Of a stretch of 64,000 nucleotides of DNA, positions 20,601 through 33,680 are shown piece after piece; the first letter of the stretch is position 1; every line of letters begins with the position of its first letter. The stretch is from Isoetes taiwanensis. Lineage: Eukaryota > Streptophyta > Lycopodiopsida > Isoetales > Isoetaceae. The stretch spans positions 4,549,229 to 4,613,228 of the forward strand of contig JAJEKV010000040.1 in NCBI GenBank assembly GCA_021234155.1. Direction: 5' to 3'. The notes below the pieces were generated by a model, which worked only from the letters and a program-made list of their open reading frames with translations, was not told where the DNA came from and made no database searches. The position numbers were made by a program, and so were the translations under genes.

Positions 20601-22166
20601 CAAAGCCAAGGGGAGGGCAAGGGGCAACATGAGAGATCAATTTCCATGAATTTTGCAGAGACAGAAAGGCAAGAACTAACTGAACAAGGACATATATCTG
20701 AATTATCAGATAGTGCAGAAGCAAGCCAAGGTGTCAGTCTCGTGGATACAGAATCCAAACTAGTGGAAGGCATGCCACATGACCTACCACATGACCAAAG
20801 TAGACAAGATCAGCGAGGTGAGCAGGACTTGAACAAGGAGCAAGAGATGAAGCAGGATCAGCAAATTGAGCAGGACCTGACCAAGGAGCAAGAGATGCAG
20901 GATCAGCAAAGTGAGCAGGACCTGACTGAGGAGCAAGAGATGAAACAGGATCTAACTCAACAATTCCATTTGTCATCTATGCTGGCAGATGTACAAAGCG
21001 AAGAGAAAGATCAAAGAATCTTAATGGAGGGAATTCAAGGGCAAGAAAGCACATCCGACATAAGTTGTCGTGGTCATGTGGTGCAAGAATGTTGCAGTAA
21101 GTTTCATGTGGGTACAGACGTCTTGTCTGCTATAGACAAGAACAAACAGGAAGAATTTTCACGAAAGGCATTAGTCAAGGAATGTGTCAGGGAGCTGTCG
21201 ATCGCAGAAAAGCATCAGCTAGAAGTGCGGCATTTGGAAGTCAACAATGAAGGTGCTGACAGCCATGAATTTGATGACTTTGAGGAGGTTGCAAGTGTAT
21301 TAGATTCATCAAAGCATCATCATATGACTGAGCTGGAAACAATTCAACGAGGTCAGCTGGAAGAGCAGCATTGTGGTAAGAGTAATGTAGGCATTGAGAG
21401 GCATCAGTATTTCAGTAAGCAAGATGCTAGCATACTAGAAAAGGTAGCAGAATGTGAACATAAGAGGAATGAATTGGAATTGGAAACAACTTGTCAAGGG
21501 CACAAGAACTGGATCAATGAAGTATTGCCTTGTAGGGATGTGAGTAGTGGGCGCAGTATTGATAATCAGAATGCATATTCGTCGTCAACTTTGCCTGTTC
21601 AAGTTAATGTATGTCGTGGGGGATTTGACAAGGTAAGTAAAACTTCTGCGGCCTTACTGGGAAGCATGGAGATTGAAAGCCCAGTCCAAAATCAGGATGA
21701 ACACAATGATCTGGATGGTGGGAGTCAAAGGGATGTAGATATACCGAAGGTTGGGAGTCCTCTTGGAACTGACCTTCGGCATGCAACAAATGCCTTGGAA
21801 AACCTATCAATTTACTTCAACGGCTTTGGAAGTGATCTACATAAGAGACCTGATCATGCAGCTGATGTACATGAGACATCTAATCATGCAGCTGATAAGA
21901 ATCTGGGATGTCTTGATCATCCTGATGTAGCTGTGTCAATCCCAAGGGATGTTGAAGATGCAAGTGGCCAAAAGTCTATAGTTAACAATGATCTCTATTT
22001 GCTTTTGGAAGAGAACAGGAAATTGAATTCAATGGTTAGGGAGATGGTGCAGTATGCACAAAGTCAGGCTGCTTCGCTTGTCCATTTACAGCAGAGAATG
22101 GATTGTCTTGAGAAGAGAATTTTGCGAAGAAATTTGAGGAGGTCAAAGTTGAAATTTCGTGCTTAA
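17641..22166 (+). CDS. BAG6: BAG6-like molecular chaperone regulator (IQ + BAG domains), 1482 aa, two exons
   Basis: BAG proteins bind the ATPase domain of Hsp70 and act as nucleotide-exchange co-chaperones; plant BAG5-7-type members also carry a calmodulin-binding IQ motif (family knowledge). Exon 1 is 17641-19641, the intron is 19642-19718 (CAA|GTAAGC ... TTTTAG|GGC, phase 0), and exon 2 is 19719-22166. The N-terminus (about residues 1-270) is rich in Pro, Tyr and Phe with repeated RFQHPRF/MP-like words. An IQ motif IQSRVRGFLVRK starts at residue 598. The BAG domain spans about 612-700, and the intron falls just after LLLQLDNVQ. Next comes a long acidic, Gln/Glu-rich region with an internal duplication and three 15-16-residue EQDLxxEQEMxQD repeats (20820-20950). 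The C-terminus is a coiled coil (EENRKLNSMVREMVQ) ending in basic RRNLRRSKLKF. Length and order fit plant BAG6. No frame breaks are seen. Confidence 0.88.
19642..19718 (+). other. 77-bp intron inside the BAG domain
   Basis: Donor CAA|GTAAGC and acceptor TGTTGTTTTAG|GGCGTG. Removing it joins LLLQLDNVQ to GVHPVVRDIRK in phase 0 and restores a continuous BAG helix. Without splicing the first exon runs into a stop at 19693. Confidence 0.9.
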
Positions 22167-22322
22167 TGTAAACCATGGTAAATGAGATAGATGTAATATG
22201 AATAAAGTCCGGAGCCCAAGCTCTCAATTCGTCAAAATTGAAATTTCGTGCATAATGTAAAACCATGGTAAATGAGATAGATGTAATATGAATAAAGTTC
22301 GGAGCTCAAGCTCTCAATTTGT
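22149..22322 (+). terminator. Duplicated gene end with two AATAAA poly(A) signals
   Basis: A unit of about 90 bp covering the last codons, the stop and the first 3' UTR is repeated in tandem: TTGAAATTTCGTGCTTAATG at 22149 and TTGAAATTTCGTGCATAATG at 22238. Each copy holds AATAAA (22201-22206 and 22291-22296). The first copy carries the real stop codon (22164-22166). Confidence 0.8.
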
Positions 22323-24000
22323 CTTCCAAGCAAGTATTGAGAGAGAGGGTATGCTATGCCCCATTCTTAATTGCCATTACCAGAAGAATGCTGTACAATT
22401 CTCAGTACAAAAATTGTTGCGTTATTATTGTTTCTTTCGGTTTTTTTCCTATCTTTCAATTCTAACCATTGTTCTGGCGGATATTCCATGTTTTATGCCA
22501 GATCAAGGGCCATTACATTTTTGATCTAAAATCCCCCTACCACTTGCAATGGTGTATGACAGACCAAAAGTGCAATATTTTGAGAAATGGAATGCAGAGA
22601 CTGCCTTGGAGTTAAAGAGTGATGCCTAGTTGCATCATCTGCAACCGTCCACTATAATCAGGGTGCAACACAGTCAGCATCATCTGCAACCGTCCACTGT
22701 AATCAGGGCGCAATTGCAGCCCAAGCAAGCAGCCCCCTCCTACTATTAAAATTATTGTCCTGTAAAGTTAAAATTAATCTATCTTTTCATGAGCATGGCA
22801 GATAAAACAAGCAGCAGGATTTTCTTTTTCTTGGCATAGCTGTCTGATGGCAACAACGAAACTATCACAGGATTGATCTACTGTCTGAGGTTGGATTCAA
22901 TTTACAGACCATTTTCAATTCTGGCAACAATAGCATTTGATGTTTATGAACCACTTTTTACAGTTTCCTATGCACACACAAAAGGGCATGAAATTATGCT
23001 CATGAAATGCAGCATCCATCCAAGCCGTATATATGCATAGGATATGTGAATTTTCTGACACAAAAGCCTGAGAGAGGCTCCCTTGGCTGGCAGTTCCAAT
23101 ATCTTAGAGCCTTTGGCTTTCTGGTCTGAAATTATATCCTATTAAATCTTTTCTTACATTTACAAAAGGATATAAGGGAGATTGTTTAAGATAGGTAAGA
23201 TGGAAAATTGTCGCAAATTTTGTGGCGCTTTCATTTATAGGTTGGAGCTGTGAGATGTGGTCTTAAAAATGAACTGCATTGTGAATGATGCATCGGACCT
23301 CCATCCTGCCCTAGATGAGGAGTCAACATGAGGTCTGATGAATGACTCAATTAGAAAGGTTTCAAATATTCTACTATCTAGAGCTTGAGAGGCTTGATGA
23401 ATGGACTCAATTAGAAAGGTTTCAAATATTCTACTATCTAGAGCTTGAGAGGCTCCATTATCTGGCTTTTTGTGTCATTTTGTGTCAGGAAGTTTGATCA
23501 AAGGTGTGTTGTCAAAAAATGAGGACCATATTCGGACAAGAATCTAAACGATTCAAGTAAAACAGAACACCTCATTCTTCCCAGCTGCTGCTAATAAATT
23601 ACTTTGGTTGGCAATCATAGTGGGAAAAGCCACCAACACATGAGAGCTACTATTTCACTGCGAGGAGCAAAGAGCCATGAACTGTTGATCATGTATCATA
23701 TACATTGGAGTGGCCCATAAAGCTGCCAATTTGATTTTGGCTGCTTAACATCCAAAAAAATCTACGAATATTCAAAATCTGAGATTTGGCTGGGTGGTCA
23801 TGCAATCATCTCATGGTCATTACCTATATATAATATTTTAAGGTAACACCCATAGGGTTGATCTAGGTACATTAGATATAGACTTATCTACGGATGTTCT
23901 GCCTTGGATATACCTGTTTGTACAGATGTAGCATATCTTTAGCAGATGGATCCACATTTTTGTTTTTTTCACACATTTATGATAATCTATAGGAATCATC
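22323..24000. other. No gene seen; two local tandem duplications
   Basis: Non-coding downstream of the BAG gene. A 45-bp unit GCATCATCTGCAACCGTCCA... occurs at 22632 and 22677. A 60-bp unit starting GATGAATGACTCAATTAG occurs at about 23337-23395 and 23396-23455. Confidence 0.6.
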
Positions 24001-25378
24001 GTGCTACTTTTTGCAGTTATGGGCCGGCAGTCTTTGAAGTGGGTTGAGCAGTTCACATCTTCTTCATGTGAATTCATTGTTGGTGAAGGATTGTTGGTGA
24101 ATTCATGTCCACTTTTTCTTTTGTATGTGTCTCTGGCTTACGTACTCAATTGTTTCTGCACAAAATGTCAGCACTTTTTATGGTTGGGTGATAAAATATT
24201 GTCTAAATATGTGCTTCAGTAGGCATAGTTAGCTCTTGACACCATGGGGATACTCCATACTTGGTTATTATGTAATATTGCAGGAAAGAACAATTTCACT
24301 CAATGGGTCTAGAATCCAAATGCATCAGTGCATACTACACTTTAGAAGAATGTGTGTGATGAGTCTTTGTTCTCTATGATTTTAGCTTATTTGATCTAGG
24401 GATCTGTCTGTTAATTGTATAATCACTTGTGCATTTGTCCCATTATGCAGAAAGATGGCAAGTTAAGTGCTAGCTGGCAAATAGTTTTCTGGCACATGCA
24501 ATTATAAATGCATGTTTGAACTGTCTAGTGGGCATAGTGCAATATTTGTAAGGAGGATGGCAGTAGCTTAATGGTAGAGCTTTGGGATATCGTGTATCCT
24601 CAGTTTCTAGCATAGTAACAGAGTTTAGCAGATCCATAGCCCTTGCAAAGGTGCAATTAAGGATGAAAAGGGACCTATGCTGAGGGTAATATTGGAATAT
24701 ATGAAGTGGGCATGATATAGTCTCAAAAAAGGCCTAGAACCAGAGTTTGCAAGCATTGCATTTAGTTCAATAAGATTTTTTTACATAACCTTCAGCAAAT
24801 TTGTTTAAATAATTAGTAATTGTCAAAGCAAATTTGTTTAAATAATTAGTAATTGCCCCAAAGTCAGGAGTTGCAGGAGTGCCCTTCCCATCAATAGTCC
24901 ACTATTCTTGGCCGAATGAACTGTTTATCAAGAGCTTTCAAATCTGCCATTCTTCATATCAATGATCTTGGAGTTCGCGTTCAACTGGCCTTTTCTTTGA
25001 CCTGCCCAGGGCTCCCTGCAAGAAAGAAAGAAGAAGAAAAATAATGTATGTAAGAGACCCCTTGGTTCTATGAGACCAATTATTACATCCAATCATGTAA
25101 AACTAGGGCCTCATATAAATGTGCCCCTTTGAGATATTTTTATCCTATTGTTTAAATTCGGTTTTTCCGTCAAGTGGAAAAGTTTTTGGATTTTTTTTTA
25201 AGGTTGATGTCCTAAGGTTTTGAGGCTTTTAACTGCCGGAAAAAAATTCCGGTAATCCAAAAATTGGTTTGTGCATTTTTCTATGATTTGGAAATTCGTT
25301 GGAAATTAGTATTTTTGAGTTGAAGCATATATGCTCTGTTACCATGCGGCTCAAAAGCGGGTTTCATTGTAAAATTTC
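24001..25378. other. No gene seen; 33-bp tandem repeat
   Basis: No supported coding region. AGCAAATTTGTTTAAATAAT plus 13 bases at 24794-24826 is repeated at 24827-24857. A tRNA D-arm-like string near 24557-24580 lacks a matching second half. Confidence 0.55.
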
Positions 25379-27898
25379 GTGGCATGGATGCTACTCTTAT
25401 TCCTCCGGCAGGCGCATCTTCTTCTACCCGATTTTCGATGGGATTCCTCTTCTTATGTGATCGCAGCTATGCATGTAATCCATTCCGATTTCCTATTAGA
25501 ATTGGTTTTTTCGGCAGTTTTATGGTGCAGTTTTCGGCAGTTTCGGCAGTTTTTTCGGCATGCTAGGACTGCTTGCTTTCCTGCTTGGCTTGGCGGTGAG
25601 CATATACAGAGAAGGTTTTACTTTTTCGGATCTGGCAGTACATCTTTTGGGGTTGAATTCTTTTGATGGGTATTTGCTGGTTAGCTTCCTCCTTTTTCGA
25701 ATCTTTCAGGTCCTTTGCTTTATTTGGGATGCTACAGTTTGGCACGGTCTTCTAATAATGTAACATGGCTTAACAGCTGTTGTAGAGGAACGGTTTTAGA
25801 GTTTTCAGAGTTGCAAGCTATAACTAGATTACTTCTGTTTCTATGCTAGAGATGTGATGCCTTGGTTCTTTGGATGTTGTTGAAGTTGCTGCAGCTAATG
25901 TGATGCGGTGTCCAAGAAGATGCAATTGCTCTATTTAAGCCGGCCCAATAATCTACATAGCCTGTCTGTGGCAATCTACTGTTATCAAATTGTTTGGAAT
26001 AAGACAAGCTCATCATTTGGGAATGCTGATGCACCATATGCACTGGTACACACATTATTTGTTGCATGTAAAGGTATGTGCCTTAATATGTGAGCCCTGT
26101 TTTTTCTATTTAGATTCATCGGTTTATTTTTGTGGCTGCAGATCTGTCTTCGTCCTGATCATGATATTGTAAAATATTATTTATTTTGCAGCCTTGGAGT
26201 GTATGTGCATATCATATTTTGCAATTGAACTTAAAACACCATTTGCTTTCACATCTTCTCAAGTTTGCATGTTGATATTTCCTGGGAAACTTGAGTTATA
26301 TACATCCTACATAATATATCCAGGTTTTCCTCTCACTCCTATATAGATACATATTGTTGATTTTTCTCAGTCTCTCTCCTATGCAAAAGTCATGATGATT
26401 TAGACCCAACAACTGGATATAATACTGGATATAATACATCATTGTGACCATGTTTACTACATGTCCACCCTTTTCCAAATCCTTCATTTGCCATGTTTCC
26501 TCTCATGGATTTTGCCTTATTGTTTTCTATGCTTCTGTAGTTACTTGCTTGGAGATCATATATTGGCAGTGATGCATATGGACCAAATGCTCATGGATTT
26601 ATATTAATGCAGCAGTTGATTTGAAGCTTGCAAAAGCCATGGGACAGAAGTACATCGGTTAGTGACCAGTACAGCATGCAATGGAAATGGAGAAAAATCT
26701 AACTAGCATATTCAAAGATGTAAAATTCTGGAGAAAAAGGTCAGGTGCAATTCCAGGTGCAATTCGTGTACTACTAAATAATGTATGTATTGAGATATGC
26801 TGGTTAACTAAGTCTGTCATCAAATGTGTCTGCAATGTGCCAGAATGACATACTTTGCTTTTACAGTTAAGATTTCCAATCTGGCAGTACATCTATTGGG
26901 CTTGAATTTTTGTTTTATGGGTATTTGCAACAAGAATGGATTTTCTGGTTTGTTCAGGACCTTTGCACTTCACGCATAGTCTTCTCAAGGTATGTCATGG
27001 AACCTCTAGAATTAACGTTGTTGTGGTCACTATGGTTCCCCGTCCACCTGTCTTCGATGCTTCAAATTTCATAGGCAGTGAATAATATTTTATAGCTTAC
27101 AGGTTATAGGAACCTCCTTGGCTACATTTGAAGATGATGTACCCACTTTATTTGCATGTGCATTTGTTTTATGAAGCAAACTTCTATTTGTATTCTGAAA
27201 CCCTCATTGATCTCATTAATGAAGACTCATTTTGCTGTAACTGCAAAGTGGAAATTGTATACTCCTCAAGGTGGAAGAAGTTAGATGAAAGTTGGGGATA
27301 CTTATGTGTCCTACCTGCCCCTGCAATCTGTGATGCTCATTTAATACATGATCATTGTTGGAGACTAGGACTCAACTGGTCAGGCCAGCATTCAGTTTTA
27401 AGATTACCCAATCATTTTATTATTTGAAAAGGCAAGGATTTAAATTAAACACTCATCTGATGAAGAATGCAGTGTTAACAGAGATACAAAGATCAACCAA
27501 AAGTCTTCAGAACCATGAAGAATATTCTGGACACCTGATTGTTTACACACTGTGATTGGGACTGTGTAGCTTAACAATGCAGAAGAATATGAAATCTTTT
27601 TGCAATGTCATGGTTACTGCAGCAAGGTTGGCACTCTGTAGTTCACCTGATTATATACACATTTGGGACAGTGTAGCTTAACAATGCAAAAGAAATAGGA
27701 ATGTCATGGTTACTACCACCAAGTTCCTGTTTAAGAAGAATATGCTTCATATCCAGTCTCTTATTACTTTTAATATGGTCCGTGTGGCATATGATATGCA
27801 TGCATATTCATGCATGCTTGGAACATCTGTCGCACCATCAACCTGCTATCTGGAGCCTCTTTTTGATGGACTTTATTTTCCTTGGCATGCTTTACTTA
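25379..27898. other. No gene seen; diverged direct repeat 1.24 kb apart
   Basis: The segment 25636-25724 (TCTGGCAGTACATCTTTTGG ... GGTATTTGCTGG) recurs, diverged, at 26879-26973 (TCTGGCAGTACATCTATTGG ... GGTATTTGCAAC). Short TTTCGGCAG words repeat at 25508-25560. The open frames here have no recognisable domain. Confidence 0.5.
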
Positions 27899-28068
27899 GC
27901 ATTTCCATTTTGTTGTCTAGGTTTGACCACAATAGATGCAGATTTTCCTCCAGCATTTCCATTTTGTTGTCTAGGTTTGAACACAGTAGATGCAGATTTT
28001 CCTCGGCATGTTTTATTTCTTCTAACATTTCCATTTTGTTGTCTAGATTTTAACACTATAGATGCCAA
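27899..28068. repeat. 54-bp repeat, three copies
   Basis: Units starting GCATTTCCATTTTGTTGTCT at 27899 and 27953 (54 bp apart), then a third, more diverged copy from 28025 after an 18-bp insertion. The apparent coding frames are produced by the repeat. Confidence 0.85.
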
Positions 28069-29620
28069 GTTAACGATTCTTTGTGAATTGTTCATCTCCA
28101 AGCAGCATTTTAACTTTAGAATTTGGCTGCCATATATCTGACATTTCCTGTGATCTTCAGATTTGAAAGCTATGTATTTTGGCACTCAAAAGTGTTGGTA
28201 TCCGTTCAAACTTTAACTACTTCTCACTTTATTATTATTTGAGTCAAAAAATTCTAATAATTAGGTATATTAGGATCTCAAACAGATGATATTTCGGTTT
28301 GACACTCTAGATTGAATCAGTTACTGAACTAGCTTCTTTCATTTCTCATGTGCTGCATATTTTATAACGTCTTTGATTTGCTTTGTTGATGCAAAAGTCC
28401 CAAGTTTCTACCCAACTATTGGATAGCAGAACCTCATGTAATGTTATTTTTCACATGAAATTCATTTTCCTCGACGTATTTCATTGTTGCTTGACTTATT
28501 TGCAACACTGCACTATCCTAACTTCTCTACATAGGCCCTGGAAAAGATGTCAATCGAGAGGATGCCCGATAGAAGATCATATGGATTCCTGGCCAAACAT
28601 TTTGACTTGCAAATAAGTGTTCCAACATTCTTACACACAGAGCAAGATGTTTGCATTACTTATCCTTATAGGTAATGCTTCTACCATGCTGCTTGAATCG
28701 GTCGTTCCTATTCATATGGGTTTTGTTTTGTTGATTTCAACCGAGCATCCCATTGGCCAGGCATCCTTCTGATCTTTAAAAGTCTAATAAGTATATTCAC
28801 CTGCATTTTTATTTGTTATCCTCCTGATATTTAAAAATCTAATATCCTGATCTTCAAAAATCTAACAGGCATGTTCACTTGCACTTTTGTTTGTTATTTA
28901 TAAGCATCTCTTTTAACTAGAGATTGACCAACATGATTGCAGCTGGTATCGCCCAGCATCTACTTGATGCTAGCTTCTACTTTGTGTTGTGGAATGGCAG
29001 GCTATTGCATCCAACTGTTTTATGTGATGTAAACATTTATTTGAAGAATGACAGAGTGAAGAACCACATATCCCAGTGTGTAATAAATATCTTAGCATAT
29101 TGCTTAGCATCTGCTTCATGTTGTGGAACGCTGATTTATTGCTTCAACTGTTTATCTGATGCGAATGTGTAGTTGAAAATTTGCACAGCCAGGTGTGCCC
29201 AGCATCTACTTGATGTTGTGGGCAATTTAACTGTTTATGTGATGTAAATGTGTAGTTGAAAATCAATGTCATAGTGTCATAGAATCGAGGTGTAGTCGTG
29301 CAATTTTTGAATCTTTTATATGACTATAATTATTAGCACTAGACAAAAATCGAAAATGATAAAGAACACAAGGAGAACAAACAATACATATGTCTAAACC
29401 CTCCCCTCCCCCACAAAATAAACGAAAACCACATGCTATTTATTCTAGGGATGAGCAATAGAATACCCATCCAAATATGAATGGACTGGAATATATTTTT
29501 AGAACATTTGCAAGCCCACAAACATTAATGCAATATATATCAAACTATTTACTCCTGTTCCACTATGTATTTTAGCAGAAATTGCCCAAAGCCCCATTTC
29601 GAGTTCATATGGACCTAAAG
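28069..29620. other. No gene seen; AT-rich, probable interior of the second Helitron
   Basis: No supported coding region. TGGTATCGCCCAGCATCTACTTGATG-like words recur near 28944 and 29190. The stretch ends at the Helitron 3' hairpin. Confidence 0.45.
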
Positions 29621-29647
29621 CCCAGCAACGCCGGGCACCATAACTAG
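29621..29647 (+). mobile_element. Second Helitron 3' terminus of the same family
   Basis: CCCAGC-AAC-GCCGGG (one mismatched pair) followed by CACCATAA and CTAG (29644-29647), with T next. The last 21 bases are identical to 9539-9559, so the two ends belong to one family. A weak 5' candidate TCCTACTATTAAAATTATTG lies at 22738, but the base before it is C, not the expected A. Confidence 0.75.
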
Positions 29648-29717
29648 TTAAAATTTAAATTATGTTTTGGAATGCATTATTTTAAGCATGTCTATGCGTA
29701 CTGATAGGGAATGGCCA

Positions 29718-29859
29718 GATAAAATTCCATGCAATTGAGGATGCCAATTATTATTTTGCATTTGGCAATCTTCGTAACAGACAAGTCTAGATAAAATTTC
29801 ATGCAATTGAGGATGTCAATTATTATTTTGCATTTGGCAATTTTTATGGTGGAAGAAGT
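29718..29859. repeat. Tandem 71-bp duplication
   Basis: AGATAAAATTCCATGCAATT... at 29718-29788 is repeated with a few changes from 29789 to about 29859. Confidence 0.85.
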
Positions 29860-31640
29860 TGCAGGACAAGAACTATGACAAGGCTGTGGTGTGTAGATTT
29901 GCCAAATCTGCAGTTTGAAATTCTCTAGGAGATCATAGTCTTTCAGTTAGTCCAATTAAACTTTCATGCCTGTGAAGATAATGCATTAATATGGAAGTTA
30001 CCAGGGTTCATGTTTATGCGAAGATTATGTGTCTGACTTTTACATGTTTGACTTTATCAATTGTCTTACTATTCTTTAGCCCCATGGATGACCCTGATCT
30101 TGCCACATGGCATGCTATATGGGAGAACTAAAATAAGCATTTCAACGAAAGAGTGCCATGTAATGCTACGACATGATGTATGCCATTAAAAATAAATGGA
30201 AAGCCACTAAAAATAAATGGAAAGCCACAATATTCTTCTTCCACGGTTGAATTGTTCAGAATAGAACGAAATGATTTTACCCTTACTTCATAATTGGAGC
30301 CTGCATATCACATCCTTTGCAAAATGATTTTACTTTCTCGAATAACAAAGAGATCCATCTTCTCATGCTTTCAAGATCCTCCACAAGCGATGATGTTCAA
30401 CTTAGAGTAAAAATTGGTCCAGAATAGCCTTCATCCATTTCAGTCCTTTTTAGGTTGCTGGCCGGCTTGATCGTTTCTATGCTTCTTACCAGTAAACTTC
30501 TAAATCATTTGTAAATCTCTCTTTGCTGGGTATTATATTCTGTTTGGATGCATTATTCATCATTGCTCCACTTTCTGCAATCAACCTTTGAGAATGCAAA
30601 TGGAAATATGTCAAGACAGCTATGGAGGACTACTATGGACAACTCAAGATGTAGCGTTAATCTGTAAGGAAATTGGTTCTTGAAACTGTTGACCTGTGCA
30701 TTTGTTCTTCTCTATTTTATATTCTCTATGGTAGTAACAACATATATTAACGTTTGAAATTAGTAGTCTCAAAATGTTTTTCTCCAGGGGTTAGCAGGCT
30801 TCATTATGCTGCTTATGTTTTGTACTGTGAAAAGAGAAATATCATAATTGGAGCTTTGCCCCATGTGGAATCTGAAAGTACATTTAGTCTAAGTGGTATG
30901 GAGCTATTACTTTCTCTAATGAAGAAGGTAGAAAGAAAGATGTGGCATTGTCATGAATAATAATAGTATTATATGGGCCATTCATAAATGAAAAAGTTTT
31001 GTGTACAAGTTAGGTTAATGCAGTTTCATAAAAAAGCCAGTTTTTTGAAAATGATCTTGGCTTTCTAGACAAATGATTAATAAAAAACATAATGTAATAC
31101 GTGATTGTTGAGCATTACCATAGCCATCTAGGATCTTGAGGGCTAGGATAGAATGATGTGTCCCATGGATCTGCTTTCACAAATAAAAATGCTCTATTGT
31201 TTTTTTTATTTTGCACACAAACTTGGGTGCATAGCCTTGCATTTTGTTCATTTGAGTTCTTTATGCTTCATGATTTTTCTTTACCTTCAGGTAGGTGAAT
31301 GATATTTAAAGCCTTCAAGTAGTCCAAGTCTATAGCTAGTTTTTCTTGATAAATTTGGATTGCATGAAAATAGTTTGATTTTTTTTTTAGCACGCCAGCC
31401 TAACCAAGCCTACAGCCTTTCTTGCAATTCTAGGCTATACATAGCACTTCCACCTCAGCCAAATCTGGCGTGGCGTTACAAAAAACCGTTAGATCTTCAT
31501 TTTCCCAGATCTGAGGCCATTAAAATTACGTAAGCCCGAAAAATAGCACGGAGATGGCACTGAATACTACGTGAGGCTCTTTGAGACGGCGTTTGACAAA
31601 ACAAATTTTACGTTAGGGTAATTTTGTTCCAGACCTTGGC
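29860..31640. other. No gene seen
   Basis: About 1.8 kb of AT-rich sequence without a recognisable gene. A short duplicate GCCACTAAAAATAAATGGAAA appears near 30195-30230. Confidence 0.5.
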
Positions 31641-31979
31641 CCTGCCTCTTACAGCCCCTCTTCGGCTGTTGGATTTTAGTTACTCTCTTTTCAGGTCTAG
31701 ATAGCAGATTAACAGTTCCATTACACGAAAATAAGGATTAGGGTTCATCACCGACTTCCAACAATCGACGTAAAGTCTATCGATCTTGCCCCTGTTTCTG
31801 CCTCTAGTTTGAATAATCTGCCCCTCTGTAGTTTTCTCTTGTCCTTTTCTCTGTTCCGCACCAAGCTTTTGTTCGGTTTCGGCACCAAGCTTTTGTTCTT
31901 GACCTTCTATAATCGTTACCAAAACTCCCGCATCTGTTGCTACTGCTCGAACTTCTGCGCTTGTTGAAGGCGTTCCCAC

Positions 31980-32498
31980 ATGGATAAAGACCCTAAGGTA
32001 AGAATGCATTTGAAGTTATTCATTTCTGTGTCTTATTTGCGAAGCAAGTTTCTATCACAGAATATGTTGTAGATTTCGAGCAGCTTCTTTTTGTCTTGAA
32101 TGGTTCAGTCTATTGAAGGAGGTTCAGTTGTTTTTGATTGATAATATATGACCCAAGCTTTAGCATAGAAAGGGCAGTTTATTTTCGGTCCTTCTTATTT
32201 CAGTAGAAATAAGCAATTCATGTACTTCCTATTCCCAAAAACCATGGTGAAAATAGAGCCGCCTTTGCCATTGTTATATTTCTGCAAGAATTGCTTGCAC
32301 ATTTGGTGGCTATTATTTCAAGAGCGGAGCCTTTGCAATAGCATGTCCTATTAGACGTGCTAAATGGACGTAAATTTCCAGGGTTCATTGGGTCGCGAGC
32401 CTTTTGGACGAGCTTGTACTAACATAGGGAAACTTGCGCAACAGCATCATTCTGCAAGAATTGGAGCTATTGGCAAGGCATTTACAATCCTTGCTTAA
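31980..32498 (+). CDS. Possible two-exon small gene, unrecognised (44 aa)
   Basis: An ATG at 31980 opens MDKDPK, followed directly by a donor (AAG|GTAAGA). A second piece at 32382-32498 follows an acceptor-like AAATTTCCAG and is open in the matching phase to a TAA. It includes GREPFGRACTNIGKLAQQHH and ARIGAIGKAFTILA, which look protein-like in composition. The leader upstream (31640-31979) is pyrimidine-rich on the plus strand and has a duplicated GCACCAAGCTTTTGTTC. I do not recognise the family. It could be the 5' end of a larger gene whose later exons are lost. The sequence from 32499 to 33680 shows nothing else. Confidence 0.27.
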
Positions 32499-33680
32499 TT
32501 CCTTTAACACGTGGACCTTGGACCAAGTTCCATTGCACGAGCAACCTGCATGAGGGAGGTTACATAAGCTGCCATGTCTAAAGGTCATTGAGTGCTTAAA
32601 AAGAAATAAAAATAATAAAGCAGAATCTCAACTTGGAAATCAATATGGCAATTGGCCTAAGCAGGCGATTGAGAAAAAAATGTGCTTATTTTTGCAAGCA
32701 CAAATGACGCTTTCTGTCCTAATATACTTATAGTCATTCCAACGGCGTAGTAAGTTGCAACAATACCATTTGAGCCTATCGAGTTACTTGTTTGTAATAT
32801 GCAAGCCTAAAACTCCTTAAACAGTGTATGATCTAGGATGGTCACTAAGTCGATAGCCAGGCTTGCATTTAGAAATATGGATAAAATGCCAAAGTTTTTA
32901 GTTAGCAACGAGGTTATACTGCATCTTCCTTAATCATAGCAGCGGATTGGTTCGTGTAAATTCCTTAGGGAAATCCTATTCAACAGTATTTCTGCATTCT
33001 GTCCGTCATGGAGCTGAAACATGCTTTTCAATTTATGGACGCTAATTGGTTGACATCAATTTCTGGTGGAAGACATGCCATTTCTATTTGAAGTCCCCTT
33101 GTAGCTGAAAAACAAGGTATTCTTGCCTGATTCTTATTTGGTATTCTTGCCTGATTCTTATTTGGAGGCATATTTTTATTATCATATGTTAGCAGATCCA
33201 TTTTTTCACAGTCCTAGATTCCCTTTATAAATTGTTAACAGAAGCATTGCCTAGATAACTTACACAAATTTATCTCTCAAATATGTCATGCATGTTAGCA
33301 TTAGAATAGCATTAGAATATTAAATTTATGGTTGAGAATAGCATTTTACAGCAAATGGGCAGCAAAAGAAAATTTAATAATATGCTATAATGTCGAGCTT
33401 TCACTGATCTGCATTCATCTAGAAGTTGCAGCCCCGCTTATCTGGTTGCATGCGATCTTTATTAAAAAGGGAGTAAATCCACTGTCTAGTTTCCTTCTGA
33501 GTCTTTTGTTCCATAGTTGCATCTCTCCACATTATTTGATCTGTTCATCTAATGTAGAATAGTATGCCCATGCAAAATGCCACAAAAAATGTAAGGGAGG
33601 CAGGAATTAGTGCAATGCCCATGCAAAATGCCATGACGTATTTAAGGGAGAAAGGGAGACGTAAATTAAGGGAGACGTAA

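Noticed and set aside
22738-22760. Helitron 5' end for the copy ending at 29647
   Set aside because: TCCTACTATTAAAATTATTG resembles plant Helitron starts, but the preceding base is C, not A, and no second copy of this start was found.
24551-24625. tRNA-like D-arm (TAGCTTAATGGTAGAGC)
   Set aside because: It has an A-box look, but no B-box, T-arm or acceptor pairing follows; at most a worn SINE or tRNA-derived fragment.
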